The notes under the pieces were generated by a model. It did not search any database. It was not told the origin of the DNA and saw only the letters and a list, made by a program, of their open reading frames with translations. Shown in pieces: positions 9,610 to 17,592 of a stretch of DNA of 64,000 nt. A program made the position numbers and the translations under genes. The first letter of the stretch is position 1. Each line of letters begins with the position of its first letter. This stretch comes from Bacteroidota bacterium (GTDB lineage Bacteria > Bacteroidota > Bacteroidia > UKL13-3), in contig JAIYCU010000009.1 in assembly GCA_027487835.1 (NCBI GenBank), positions 1 to 64,000 of the forward strand, read 5' to 3'.

Positions 9610-10731
9610 TTAAGCCTGCTTTGGAACACGCTTTAACTGAGTGCCAATATACAAAGAAAGATTTAAAAATAGGATTTTAACATTTGCGTTTCGCTCTGCT
9701 TGAATAACAGAATCATCCAGCGTTTTAAGGATTTCGCTTAAATTATCTCCATTAATGAAGGCAGAAAACTTTGAAATAAAGGCTAATTCAGTGGTATTTA
9801 CCCTCAAAAGTTTTTGGTCGCCATACTTATAAATAAATGCTGCACGCATCATTTGTGAGGTATAGCCCATAAAATTTTTTACATATTCTCTTCCAGTATC
9901 AACCATTTCGTCTACCCATTTTTGGAGCTCATCCATTTTACCACTAAAGCAACAACGCATCCAAGTGCTATAACGCTCAAAATAACCATCATGGTCGGTT
10001 TGAAGTAATGACAAAGCAAAATTATAATTGCCATCACTAAGCCTTGCTATGTCACTTGCCTTTTGATAATCGCATTGGTGTAAGACAATTAGGGCTTCAC
10101 TGATTTCTTCATCTTTTAGTTTGGGAACTTTTATAGTTTGCGCTCGGCTCAAAATAGTAGGCAATATTTTTTCTGTGTTTGACCCAACCATAATGATTAA
10201 TGTTCCTACAGGTGGCTCTTCTAATAATTTCAATAAAATATTACCTTCTTTAACCAATAACTCTGGCTGCCAAATAATTTGAGTTTTAAATTTTGCCTCA
10301 TAACTAGTTAGGGCTAAACGATGAATGATGTCCCTGCATTCCTCGGCTGTTATATTACCCTGTTTATTGGCTTTATTATCCAAAGAATTTAACCATTCAA
10401 ATTCATTTAAATAGGGATTTTTTAAAAACTCTTCCCGCCAATCTTCTGCCAGTTCGTTGCTTTTTTTGATAGGAGAGATTGTTGGTATAGTAAAATGTAA
10501 ATCTGGATGAATGAGTTTGTCAAATTTTATACAACTTAAGCATTCTCCACAACTATCATCTACACTTGGGGTTAAACAATTAACATACTGCGCAAAGGCA
10601 ATGGCAAGTGCTAAATTACCAGAACCCTCTGGCCCTACAAATAATTGTGTATGGCTAATTCGCCCACCATTGGCCATGGCAATTAACTTATGAATGAGTT
10701 CTTTCTGTCCTATTATTTCTTTAAAACGCAT
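9610..10731 (-). CDS. holB: DNA polymerase III delta' subunit
   Basis: Clamp-loader subunit, 373 aa. It begins with the AAA+ entry sequence FKEIIGQKELIHKLI, then GPEGSGNLALAIA, where the P-loop Lys is Asn, as expected for delta', which does not hydrolyse ATP. A zinc module follows (C in VNCLTP, then CGECLSC around 60-66). The sensor region reads LLKLLEEPPVGTLIIMVGSN and SRAQTIKVP. It is the first gene of the holB-ricT-gldH operon on the minus strand. Its start faces a small zinc-ribbon gene transcribed the other way. Confidence 0.88.
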   Translation of the reverse strand: MRFKEIIGQKELIHKLIAMANGGRISHTQLFVGPEGSGNLALAIAFAQYVNCLTPSVDDSCGECLSCIKFDKLIHPDLHFTIPTISPIKKSNELAEDWREEFLKNPYLNEFEWLNSLDNKANKQGNITAEECRDIIHRLALTSYEAKFKTQIIWQPELLVKEGNILLKLLEEPPVGTLIIMVGSNTEKILPTILSRAQTIKVPKLKDEEISEALIVLHQCDYQKASDIARLSDGNYNFALSLLQTDHDGYFERYSTWMRCCFSGKMDELQKWVDEMVDTGREYVKNFMGYTSQMMRAAFIYKYGDQKLLRVNTTELAFISKFSAFINGDNLSEILKTLDDSVIQAERNANVKILFLNLSLYIGTQLKRVPKQA

Positions 10732-10834
10732 AAAATTATCTTCCTTAAAACTAACAAAATAAACCTTAAATTACACTTAATTGACTTTTCTCATTAAATA
10801 ATTATTAATTCTATGTTTATCATTGTACAAATAT

Positions 10835-11017
10835 ATGGGAGGTCAGATAATAAAATATAAACTTCATGCACATTGCCCTCATTGTGGTTCGTGGGATTTG
10901 GAGAGAATTAAAAGGCCTTTTTGGGCACATTTCTTTTTTTTCTTTTTGAACCTAAAGACCTTCTGGTGCCGAAAGTGTTTTAGTATTATTACCTGCCTAA
11001 AGAAGGACGAAAACTAA
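10835..11017 (+). CDS. Small zinc-ribbon-like protein
   Basis: A 60-aa ORF starting at ATG 10835 (a TTG at 10823 would add four residues). It has two Cys pairs, CPHC at about 14-17 and CRKC about 27 residues later, flanking a basic stretch (ERIKRP) and a Phe-rich run of five Phe. This is the CxxC-CxxC layout of small zinc ribbons common in Bacteroidota. It lies alone between the divergent holB and the first fucosidase. The codon use is ordinary and the frame ends cleanly at TAA. I do not know a function; nucleic-acid or protein binding is a guess. Confidence 0.55.
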   Translation: MGGQIIKYKLHAHCPHCGSWDLERIKRPFWAHFFFFFLNLKTFWCRKCFSIITCLKKDEN

Positions 11018-11064
11018 ATTGACTTTCTTTTACTAAATTATATATTGCCTTTTCAATTTTTATT

Positions 11065-12540
11065 ATGAAAAGGCTCAATTCGATTATCTTATTTACTCTT
11101 CTTACAATTTCATCTTTTGCCCAACACAGCGAAGAAGAAAAATATGTTCATGAAACAGATTCTTTGGCCCAGCTTCAAATTAAAGCTTGGCAAGGTTTAA
11201 AATTTGGTTTACTCATGCATTGGGGGCCTTATAGTCAATGGGGCATAGTGGAATCTTGGTCTATTTGTCCAGAAGAATATGGCTGGTGCGAGCGTAAAAT
11301 GGGTTCAAACCCCGGTAATTATTTCGCCTATAAAAAGGAATATGAAAACTTAGGAACTACTTTTAATCCTGTTCGGTTCAACCCAGAAAAATGGGCTTTG
11401 GCTGCTAAAAATGCAGGAATGCGATATGTGGTTTTTACCACCAAACATCATGATGGTTTCTCTATGTTTGATTCTAAACTCACCAACTATAAAATTACAG
11501 ATTCAAATTGTGCTTTTTCTAACCATCCTAAAAAGAATATTACCTTAGAAATATTTAATGCTTTTAGAAACCAAGGATTATGGACTGGCGCCTATTTTAG
11601 TAAACCGGATTGGCATCATCCAAACTATTGGGATACCATGTATCCACCCCGAGATAGAAATGTGAACTATGAACCAGAATCAAACCCAGATAAATGGAAT
11701 AAATATGTTGATTTTACCCAGGGGCAAATTTTTGAATTGTTAAGTGATTACGGCAAAGTAAATATCCTTTGGCTGGATGGAGGTTGGGTTTCAAAAAAAT
11801 CCAAATCAGAAATTGAAACTTGGTACGATGAACAATTTAAAGAAAGTAAAAATGGCTATGTTTTTCATAGAAGCATCAACCAGGATATTAGGATGGATGA
11901 ACTTGTTGCCAAGGCAAGGTTGCTGCAACCCGGACTAATTGTAGTGGATAGGGCGGTATATGGTAAAAATCAAAATTACCTTACGCCAGAAAATAGGGTT
12001 CCTGCTAAAGAGTTACCCTATCCATGGGAAAGCTGCATTATCTCTGGTGGCGGATGGGCGCATACCCCTGATGCAAAATATATGAGCGGTAGAGAAGGAA
12101 TTCATTTATTGGTTGATATCGTTTCTAAAGGAGGCAATTTATTATTAAATATTGCCCCAACTCCTCAAGGCGAATGGCAAGAAGGTGCTTATCAATTGCT
12201 CGAAGCCTATGGAGAATGGATGAAAATAAATGAAAGTGCTATTTATAATACACATACGTTAGCACCTTATAAGGAAAATCAAGTTTGCTTTACACAAGAT
12301 TCTCTTGGCAATACGTATTTTATTTATTTACAAGATAAAAATGAAACACAAATTCCAGCTCAAATCAACATAAGCTCGCATTGCCCTAAAGCAAATGCTA
12401 CACTCACGTTATTAGGTTCGAACCAAAACCTTAAATGGAAGAAGGAAGGCAAGGGTTGTGTGATTTATTTACCTAAAGAACTTCGTGCTCAAATGCCTTC
12501 AAAGTATGCATGGGTTTTTAAGGTTGAAGGAATTGAATGA
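11065..12540 (+). CDS. Alpha-L-fucosidase, GH29 (signal peptide)
   Basis: Secreted retaining alpha-L-fucosidase of 491 aa with a cleavable signal peptide (MKRLNSIILFTLLTISSFAQ). GH29 landmarks are FGLLMHWGPYSQWG (47-60), FTTKHHDGFSMFDS (124-137) and the nucleophile segment NILWLDGGW with Asp238. The usual (beta/alpha)8 domain extends to about residue 390, followed by a beta-sandwich end. The acid/base residue varies between GH29 subfamilies and I cannot assign it. It probably releases fucose from glycans in the periplasm or outside the cell, feeding the permease encoded next to it. It ends six bases before the convergent mutarotase gene. A TTG-N19-TATATTG element at 11019-11047 may be its promoter. 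Confidence 0.92.
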   Translation: MKRLNSIILFTLLTISSFAQHSEEEKYVHETDSLAQLQIKAWQGLKFGLLMHWGPYSQWGIVESWSICPEEYGWCERKMGSNPGNYFAYKKEYENLGTTFNPVRFNPEKWALAAKNAGMRYVVFTTKHHDGFSMFDSKLTNYKITDSNCAFSNHPKKNITLEIFNAFRNQGLWTGAYFSKPDWHHPNYWDTMYPPRDRNVNYEPESNPDKWNKYVDFTQGQIFELLSDYGKVNILWLDGGWVSKKSKSEIETWYDEQFKESKNGYVFHRSINQDIRMDELVAKARLLQPGLIVVDRAVYGKNQNYLTPENRVPAKELPYPWESCIISGGGWAHTPDAKYMSGREGIHLLVDIVSKGGNLLLNIAPTPQGEWQEGAYQLLEAYGEWMKINESAIYNTHTLAPYKENQVCFTQDSLGNTYFIYLQDKNETQIPAQINISSHCPKANATLTLLGSNQNLKWKKEGKGCVIYLPKELRAQMPSKYAWVFKVEGIE

Positions 12541-12546
12541 AAAGTA

Positions 12547-12876
12547 TTATAAGCTAAATATGCTCGACATGAGCATCCATTTTTCGCCATCTTTTGCCCC
12601 CGGTAGCGCCTGCTGATAGGTCCACATTAATTCTTCCCAAGCTTGTACTTTAGGGTTGTTTTGGTCTTGTAAGTTCTTTCGCTCAAAACTAAAATCATCG
12701 TTTGTTTCAAGTAACATTACCAAACGATTTTGCACTCGGTAAATATCACATTGAGTTATACCACTAGCTTTAATTTGCGCTAAGACTTCTGGCCAAACCG
12801 CTTTATGGTGGGCTTCATATGCTTCAATCAATTCTTGATTTGGTTTTAGGTCGAGTGCCAATACAAATTTTTTCAT
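12547..12876 (-). CDS. L-rhamnose mutarotase family protein (probable fucose mutarotase)
   Basis: 109-aa protein of the RhaM/YiiL fold (DUF718). The family pattern is clear: LDLKPNQELIEAYEAHHK, VWPEVLAQIKASGITQCDIY and a conserved Trp pair in EELMWTYQQALPGA. Family members interconvert alpha and beta anomers of 6-deoxy-hexoses. Its start overlaps the fucP stop codon (ATGA, 12873-12876), so it is translationally coupled to a fucose permease; L-fucose is therefore the likelier substrate than L-rhamnose, though this rests on context only. It is not related to FucU. Confidence 0.82.
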   Translation of the reverse strand: MKKFVLALDLKPNQELIEAYEAHHKAVWPEVLAQIKASGITQCDIYRVQNRLVMLLETNDDFSFERKNLQDQNNPKVQAWEELMWTYQQALPGAKDGEKWMLMSSIFSL

Positions 12877-14066
12877 GATAGCTTTTCTTTTAACAAATTA
12901 GTGGAAAACCATGCAATTACTCCAAAGCAAACAAGTGGAACCACAAACGCGTTTTGGATATTCGAAATATCTGAAATACTTCCCATCATTAATGGCAAAA
13001 TTGCACCACCCACTATTGTCATAATGAGCAACGGTGAACCAAACCTTGTATCAGCGCCCAAGCCATTTATGCCAGCAGAAAAAATACTTGGGAACATTAT
13101 CGACATAAAAAATTGAGTAGCCATCAAGGCATAAACAGTTAATGCGCCATGGCTAAGAATTACAAACACCAGTAGTAATATATTTACTAGGCTATAAATA
13201 AGCAATAGCTTTGCTGTGCTAATAAATTTAAGTAAAGCAGCGCCCAAAAACCTTCCAATCATAAAGAGAAAAAGGGCAACAGATAAATAGAGCGCTGCTT
13301 CTGCATTTTCCATTTGTAATTGCGCCACACAATAGCGAATAAAGAAACTACCAATTCCCACCTGTGCACCTACATAAAAGAATTGTGCAATTATCGCACG
13401 TTTAAGTTGAGGATAGGCGAGCAATCGTTTCAAAGAAAATCCTTCTTTATTAGAATTCTGGTTATCTGGTGCTTCTGGCAATGGAAGTTTAATAAAAACT
13501 AGCATCACTAAAAAAACCACGAGGCCAATAATTAGGTAAGGAATTCTTACGCTTAAAGCTGTACCACTGTTATCTGATAGTATAAACGTGCTGCCAAACA
13601 AAGCGGCAAGGGTGGCGCCTAATCCATTAAAAGCCTGCGCAAAGTTTAGTCGCTGCGATGCAGATTCCGGTGCACCCAAAATGCTAACATAAGGATTGGC
13701 AGCTGTTTCTAAAAAGGTTATGCCAGTGGCAATGATAAAAAGTGCAAATAGAAAAAGCGGATAAGAAACAAAGCTTGCAGCAGGGTAGAATAGAAATGCC
13801 CCTAAGGAGAAAAGGAATAATCCCATAACAATGGTTTTTTGATATCCTATCTTTTTAATTAAAAAACCTGCTGGCAAAGCCATAAAAAAGTACGCAAGGT
13901 AAAAGCTTGAATCTACCAGTGCAGATTGCATGTCGCTAAGCTTACAAGCATTTTTTAGATGTGGAATTAAGATAGGGTTGAGATTGTGTGCCAGAGCCCA
14001 AAGAAAGAACAAACTCATGATGGCCATTAAAGGCAAATGTGTATTTATTTGTGATTGTTTTACCAT
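12873..14066 (-). CDS. fucP: L-fucose:H+ symporter FucP family
   Basis: MFS permease of 397 aa with about 12 hydrophobic segments. It matches E. coli FucP through SLFFLWALAHNLNPILIPHL, the TM2 region FYLAYFFMALPAGFLIKK, FLETAANPYVSILG and RLNFAQAFNGLGA. Glu120 corresponds to the essential Glu135 of E. coli FucP, but the Asp46 position is Pro31 (NLNPILI in place of NLNDILL), see findings. It is the middle gene of a minus-strand operon, overlapping the upstream kinase fusion by seven bases and the downstream mutarotase by four. The hexose specificity is inferred from flanking fucosidases. Confidence 0.88.
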   Translation of the reverse strand: MVKQSQINTHLPLMAIMSLFFLWALAHNLNPILIPHLKNACKLSDMQSALVDSSFYLAYFFMALPAGFLIKKIGYQKTIVMGLFLFSLGAFLFYPAASFVSYPLFLFALFIIATGITFLETAANPYVSILGAPESASQRLNFAQAFNGLGATLAALFGSTFILSDNSGTALSVRIPYLIIGLVVFLVMLVFIKLPLPEAPDNQNSNKEGFSLKRLLAYPQLKRAIIAQFFYVGAQVGIGSFFIRYCVAQLQMENAEAALYLSVALFLFMIGRFLGAALLKFISTAKLLLIYSLVNILLLVFVILSHGALTVYALMATQFFMSIMFPSIFSAGINGLGADTRFGSPLLIMTIVGGAILPLMMGSISDISNIQNAFVVPLVCFGVIAWFSTNLLKEKLS

Positions 14067-15217
14067 AATGGCAATCTCCTTACTGTAATTTTTATTGCAT
14101 TTTCAATGGGTGTTTCGCTCAATAGAATGAGGTAACCACCCCCTCCAGCGCCGCTAATTTTATAGCCCAATACTTGGTTTTGATATAATTGAATTAATTG
14201 CAAAATAGAATCGTCAACCATGAGTGGAAACATTTTTATTTGAGCTTCAAACGAGTCACGCATGAATTTACCAATTGCCTTAAGGTCTTTTGCCAATAAA
14301 GCATTCCAGCAATCCTCGGCAGCCTTAGCAAGTAGTTGGGCATCGTCTTGGTTTAGGTTGGTTTGACCCAAAACATGATAGTTGTGTTTTCTCGACCCTA
14401 GCGGTAAAAAATACAAATGTTGCTCAAGCAATTGAAGAGTAGATTCGTCTTGTGAATTATCTATTTGCATTGGCCAATATTCTCCTTGATACATACTTTT
14501 GGTTAAGCCACTATAAACTATGCCAATGCTATCTTGCGAGCCTGCTATTTCTTTTGTTCCGGGTGGGTTTTCAAATGCAAAAAGTTGCTTGGCTGTCAAT
14601 TCATCATTGGGCCTTGGTATTTGGGTATGCCACAATTGAGTGGCACATTTTCTTGTGCTGGTTGCCATTCCACTGCGTGTGTCAAATGCTTGATTAGGTT
14701 CAATACAGAGCGTAATTACAGGCCCAGCTGCCAAATTGGATACAAAGGGTTGATCCAACCATCCGCCTGCTAAATCTATGCGGTAAGGAATTTGATTGAC
14801 CTCTCTTAAGGCTGTGGTAGACCGCACTGCCAATGAAGCAAAAGGAATTCTAGGAAGTACGATGTATTGGATGCCTTTTTGTTGGCATAAAGTTTCTTTA
14901 TCTGCTGAATGTCCATCATGGTTTACAATAAAAATATCTGGTTGTATGATATCCATTTCTGGCAAAAAATCTAAATAGCCACTGCCGCTGCTCACATATA
15001 CTTTGTAAACACAAGAAAGGGCTTCAAGCAAATATTTTCTTTCTGCCTCGGGGTTAATGGTTTTTCGTTTTTTTAAATTCAGAACGGTTTGGTCCGAGCC
15101 AAGGCAAACGTGCAGTTTTCCATAGCCTGCAGCACTTTTTAAGAAGGCTACATGCCCGCTGTGCAATAGGTCGAAACAACCACTCACCATTACTTTTTTA
15201 TTTGAGTTATCTGTCAT
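14060..15217 (-). CDS. Nucleotidyltransferase - GHMP kinase fusion (candidate fucose-activating enzyme)
   Basis: 385 aa with two parts. Residues 1-135 are a cytidylyltransferase-like domain: VSGCFDLLHSGHVAFLKSA with HxGH at 19-22, and RSTTALRE (132-139) in the place of the usual ISSTxIR. Residues 141-385 are a GHMP kinase: RIDLAGGWLDQP (146-157), the phosphate-loop equivalent SGMATSTRKCA (182-192), GSQDSIGIVYSGL (226-238) and the C-terminal KISGAGGGGY (353-361). The RIDxAGGWxDxP form is closest to fucokinase and heptose kinases. First gene of the fucP operon and divergent from a fucosidase, it may phosphorylate fucose and activate it to a nucleotide sugar. The specificity is inferred; a heptose or other deoxysugar is possible. 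Confidence 0.7.
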   Translation of the reverse strand: MTDNSNKKVMVSGCFDLLHSGHVAFLKSAAGYGKLHVCLGSDQTVLNLKKRKTINPEAERKYLLEALSCVYKVYVSSGSGYLDFLPEMDIIQPDIFIVNHDGHSADKETLCQQKGIQYIVLPRIPFASLAVRSTTALREVNQIPYRIDLAGGWLDQPFVSNLAAGPVITLCIEPNQAFDTRSGMATSTRKCATQLWHTQIPRPNDELTAKQLFAFENPPGTKEIAGSQDSIGIVYSGLTKSMYQGEYWPMQIDNSQDESTLQLLEQHLYFLPLGSRKHNYHVLGQTNLNQDDAQLLAKAAEDCWNALLAKDLKAIGKFMRDSFEAQIKMFPLMVDDSILQLIQLYQNQVLGYKISGAGGGGYLILLSETPIENAIKITVRRLPLW

Positions 15218-15270
15218 ACTTTGCTTCCTGATAAACTTATTATTTCAATTGTAAATAAAAAAATTCAACC

Positions 15271-16575
15271 ATGCGCATACTTTGTTTACTATTTTTATTC
15301 ATTTGGTTCAAACCGAACCTTGCCCAAACAGATAGCACCAAGATGCAATGGTTTAAGGATGCCAAATTAGGGATATTTATTCATTGGGGAATTTATGCTG
15401 TAGAAGGCACTACAGAGTCGTGGGCATTTTATAATAAGCAAGTTCCATATGATAACTATATGCGCCAAATAAAAGGGTTTAAAGCTGAAAATTATCAAGC
15501 TGCCGAGTGGGCGAAATTGATTAAGGAAAGCGGTGCAAAATATTGTGTTATAACTGCCAAACACCATGATGGAGTGGCCTTGTACGACACTAAAATGAAT
15601 GGGTTGAGTATTCCTAAAAAATCGCCTTCAAAAAGAGATGTTTTAAGTCCGTTTGTGCAAGCTTTAAAAAATGAACAATTAAAAGTGGGTATTTACTATT
15701 CTTTGATAGATTGGTCGCATCCAGATTATCCTGGTTTTACAAAAGATTCTAGTAGGTATATTATTTCAAATGAACCCTTGCGGTGGCAAAAATTTACAAA
15801 GTTTCTTCACGGTCAGATTCAAGAATTAAGTGTGGCTTATCAGCCAGATTTATGGTGGTTTGATGGGGATTGGGAGCATAGTGCCCAAGAGTGGCAGGCC
15901 AAAGAAATTAGGGAGGGGATTTTAAAAGCCAAACCTAGTGCCATTATCAATGGACGTTTGCAGGGCTATGGAGATTACGCCACACCAGAGCAAAATTTCC
16001 CAGTGAGCAAACCTACTGAAGAGGCTTGGGAATTATGCATGACCATTAACGACAATTGGGGCTACCGTTCAATTGATACCAATTATAAAACTGCCTATGA
16101 GTTGATTAGTATTTTTTCTGATTGTATTGGCTTTGGCGGAAACTTATTATTGGATATTGCGCCCAAGGCAGATGGAACTTTTCCAGACACGCAAAAGTTT
16201 TTAATTAAGGAATTGGGTAAATGGACTCATAAACATGCAGAAGCTGTTTATGCAACCACTGCTGGTTTGCCACAAGGGCACTATTATGGTGCCAGTACCT
16301 TATCTAAAGACTCTATGAGTTTGTACTTATTTGTGAATAATAGCCATGCAAAAAGCGTTTATGTAAAGGGCTTGAAAAATAAAATTGTAAAGGCAGAAAT
16401 TGTAGGAACAACAGAAGAAATTAAACCTAAAATAGTAGGTAAGATTTATTGGAGTTCAGTACCTGGATTAGTGTATTTAGATATTCCTCAAACTGCCCAA
16501 GATGAATACATTACAGTAGTGAAACTAAGTTTAGATAAACCCTTACAGTTGTATAGTGGCAAAGGTGGGTTGTAA
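15271..16575 (+). CDS. Alpha-L-fucosidase, GH29 (second copy)
   Basis: 434-aa GH29 enzyme with a short signal peptide ending about LAQ (17-19). Landmarks are LGIFIHWGIYAVEGTTESW (33-51), CVITAKHHDGVALYDTK (92-108) and the nucleophile segment DLWWFDGDWEH with Asp198. It is 57 residues shorter than the other fucosidase and clearly different in sequence, so the two probably act on different linkages rather than being a recent duplication. It is transcribed divergently from the kinase-fucP-mutarotase operon across 53 bases. The signal-peptide coding stretch contains a GGTTCAAACC palindrome (15305-15314). Confidence 0.92.
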   Translation: MRILCLLFLFIWFKPNLAQTDSTKMQWFKDAKLGIFIHWGIYAVEGTTESWAFYNKQVPYDNYMRQIKGFKAENYQAAEWAKLIKESGAKYCVITAKHHDGVALYDTKMNGLSIPKKSPSKRDVLSPFVQALKNEQLKVGIYYSLIDWSHPDYPGFTKDSSRYIISNEPLRWQKFTKFLHGQIQELSVAYQPDLWWFDGDWEHSAQEWQAKEIREGILKAKPSAIINGRLQGYGDYATPEQNFPVSKPTEEAWELCMTINDNWGYRSIDTNYKTAYELISIFSDCIGFGGNLLLDIAPKADGTFPDTQKFLIKELGKWTHKHAEAVYATTAGLPQGHYYGASTLSKDSMSLYLFVNNSHAKSVYVKGLKNKIVKAEIVGTTEEIKPKIVGKIYWSSVPGLVYLDIPQTAQDEYITVVKLSLDKPLQLYSGKGGL

Positions 16576-16585
16576 TAAGATGGAA

Positions 16586-17521
16586 TTAATTTTGGACTTG
16601 AATATATTGCTCAGTTACAAATTTAAAATAATCAATATCTACTTCGCTTAAATAGTGATGGCAGGGGATAAAAAATGCATCTTCACCATAGAAAACACTG
16701 TTTTGAATACCTTGAGCGTACAAGTAGTTTTTAAAACTTGGTAAATCTTTAATGATTTGGTTGTTGTTTAATAATAGAAGAGAAGGAACAATTCCAGCTT
16801 CACTTGGAAACCTTAGGCTAAAGCCCAATGATTCAAACTTCGCACTTGCATATTGGTGCAACTCACTTCTTTTCCGAAGGATATTGTTTACTTCTCTTAG
16901 TTCAAAACCAACTACCTTTAAAATGTAGTTTATTTCATCCTTATTTAGCGATACTTTGTTTAGTAGGTTTCGGTTTGAACCTACACCTTTGCCAACTAGC
17001 AATCCGCCAATTTGAATGCTAAAAAACTTAGGAAAGCTAAATAAACTGTAATTGCCATATAAGCCAATTTTTTTAGTTTCATTTTGGCTAAAAAATGTGG
17101 TGCAGCAATCTTCAATTACTGGTAAGCCTGTGTTCACCAATCCTACCATATCTTTATACAAATATCCGAACTCATGATTGACAAAATAGGCTGCAGTTTG
17201 CTCGCTTACTTTACGATCCCAGTTGCAGTATTTGGATAGGGAAGAGGTAACGCAGCCGCTGATGTAAAGGTTATGAGAAGGGGTTAGAATACTGATATTT
17301 TGGGCATATTCTAGATTAAGTTCTTCCATTGCAAAGTCAATGGCTTCTCTGCCGTTTTTGGTGATTATCCAATTGTTTTCTCCAAATCGTTCATTAAAAT
17401 ATTGTTGAGCATATTCTGCCCAAACCTCATCAATTTTGGCATTGCGGGCAATTGATGCAGTAACAAAAGCACCAATGCGATAAGTGGGCATTAAAAATGG
17501 ATCTGGGCTTATAACGTACAT
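16586..17521 (-). CDS. DegT/DnrJ/EryC1-like PLP-dependent enzyme
   Basis: 311 aa, short for the family (usually ~370). Fold type I PLP features are visible: the N-terminal half with WIITKNGREAIDFAME, LPVIEDCCTTF where Asp138 would pair with the pyridine nitrogen, and SLFSFPKFFSIQIGGLLVG with the likely Schiff-base Lys165. Sugar aminotransferases of this family install amino groups on nucleotide hexoses. The usual long substrate loop after the Lys is reduced, so the substrate may be unusual, or the protein may be a divergent relative. It ends ten bases from the convergent fucosidase; there is no operon partner. Confidence 0.68.
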   Translation of the reverse strand: MYVISPDPFLMPTYRIGAFVTASIARNAKIDEVWAEYAQQYFNERFGENNWIITKNGREAIDFAMEELNLEYAQNISILTPSHNLYISGCVTSSLSKYCNWDRKVSEQTAAYFVNHEFGYLYKDMVGLVNTGLPVIEDCCTTFFSQNETKKIGLYGNYSLFSFPKFFSIQIGGLLVGKGVGSNRNLLNKVSLNKDEINYILKVVGFELREVNNILRKRSELHQYASAKFESLGFSLRFPSEAGIVPSLLLLNNNQIIKDLPSFKNYLYAQGIQNSVFYGEDAFFIPCHHYLSEVDIDYFKFVTEQYIQVQN

Positions 17522-17592
17522 TTGTTAAGTATTAATTTAATGCGTTTCTTGTGTCAAAACTAATAAAAAGAGAGATAGTCTAAAGCAATTTT

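Noticed and set aside
11065-16575. Complete L-fucose catabolic operon
   Set aside because: No fucose isomerase, fuculose kinase or aldolase is encoded here; only hydrolysis, uptake, mutarotation and a possible activation step are visible.
11065-16575. Polysaccharide utilisation locus
   Set aside because: There is no SusC/SusD pair and no hybrid two-component or sigma/anti-sigma regulator beside the fucosidases.
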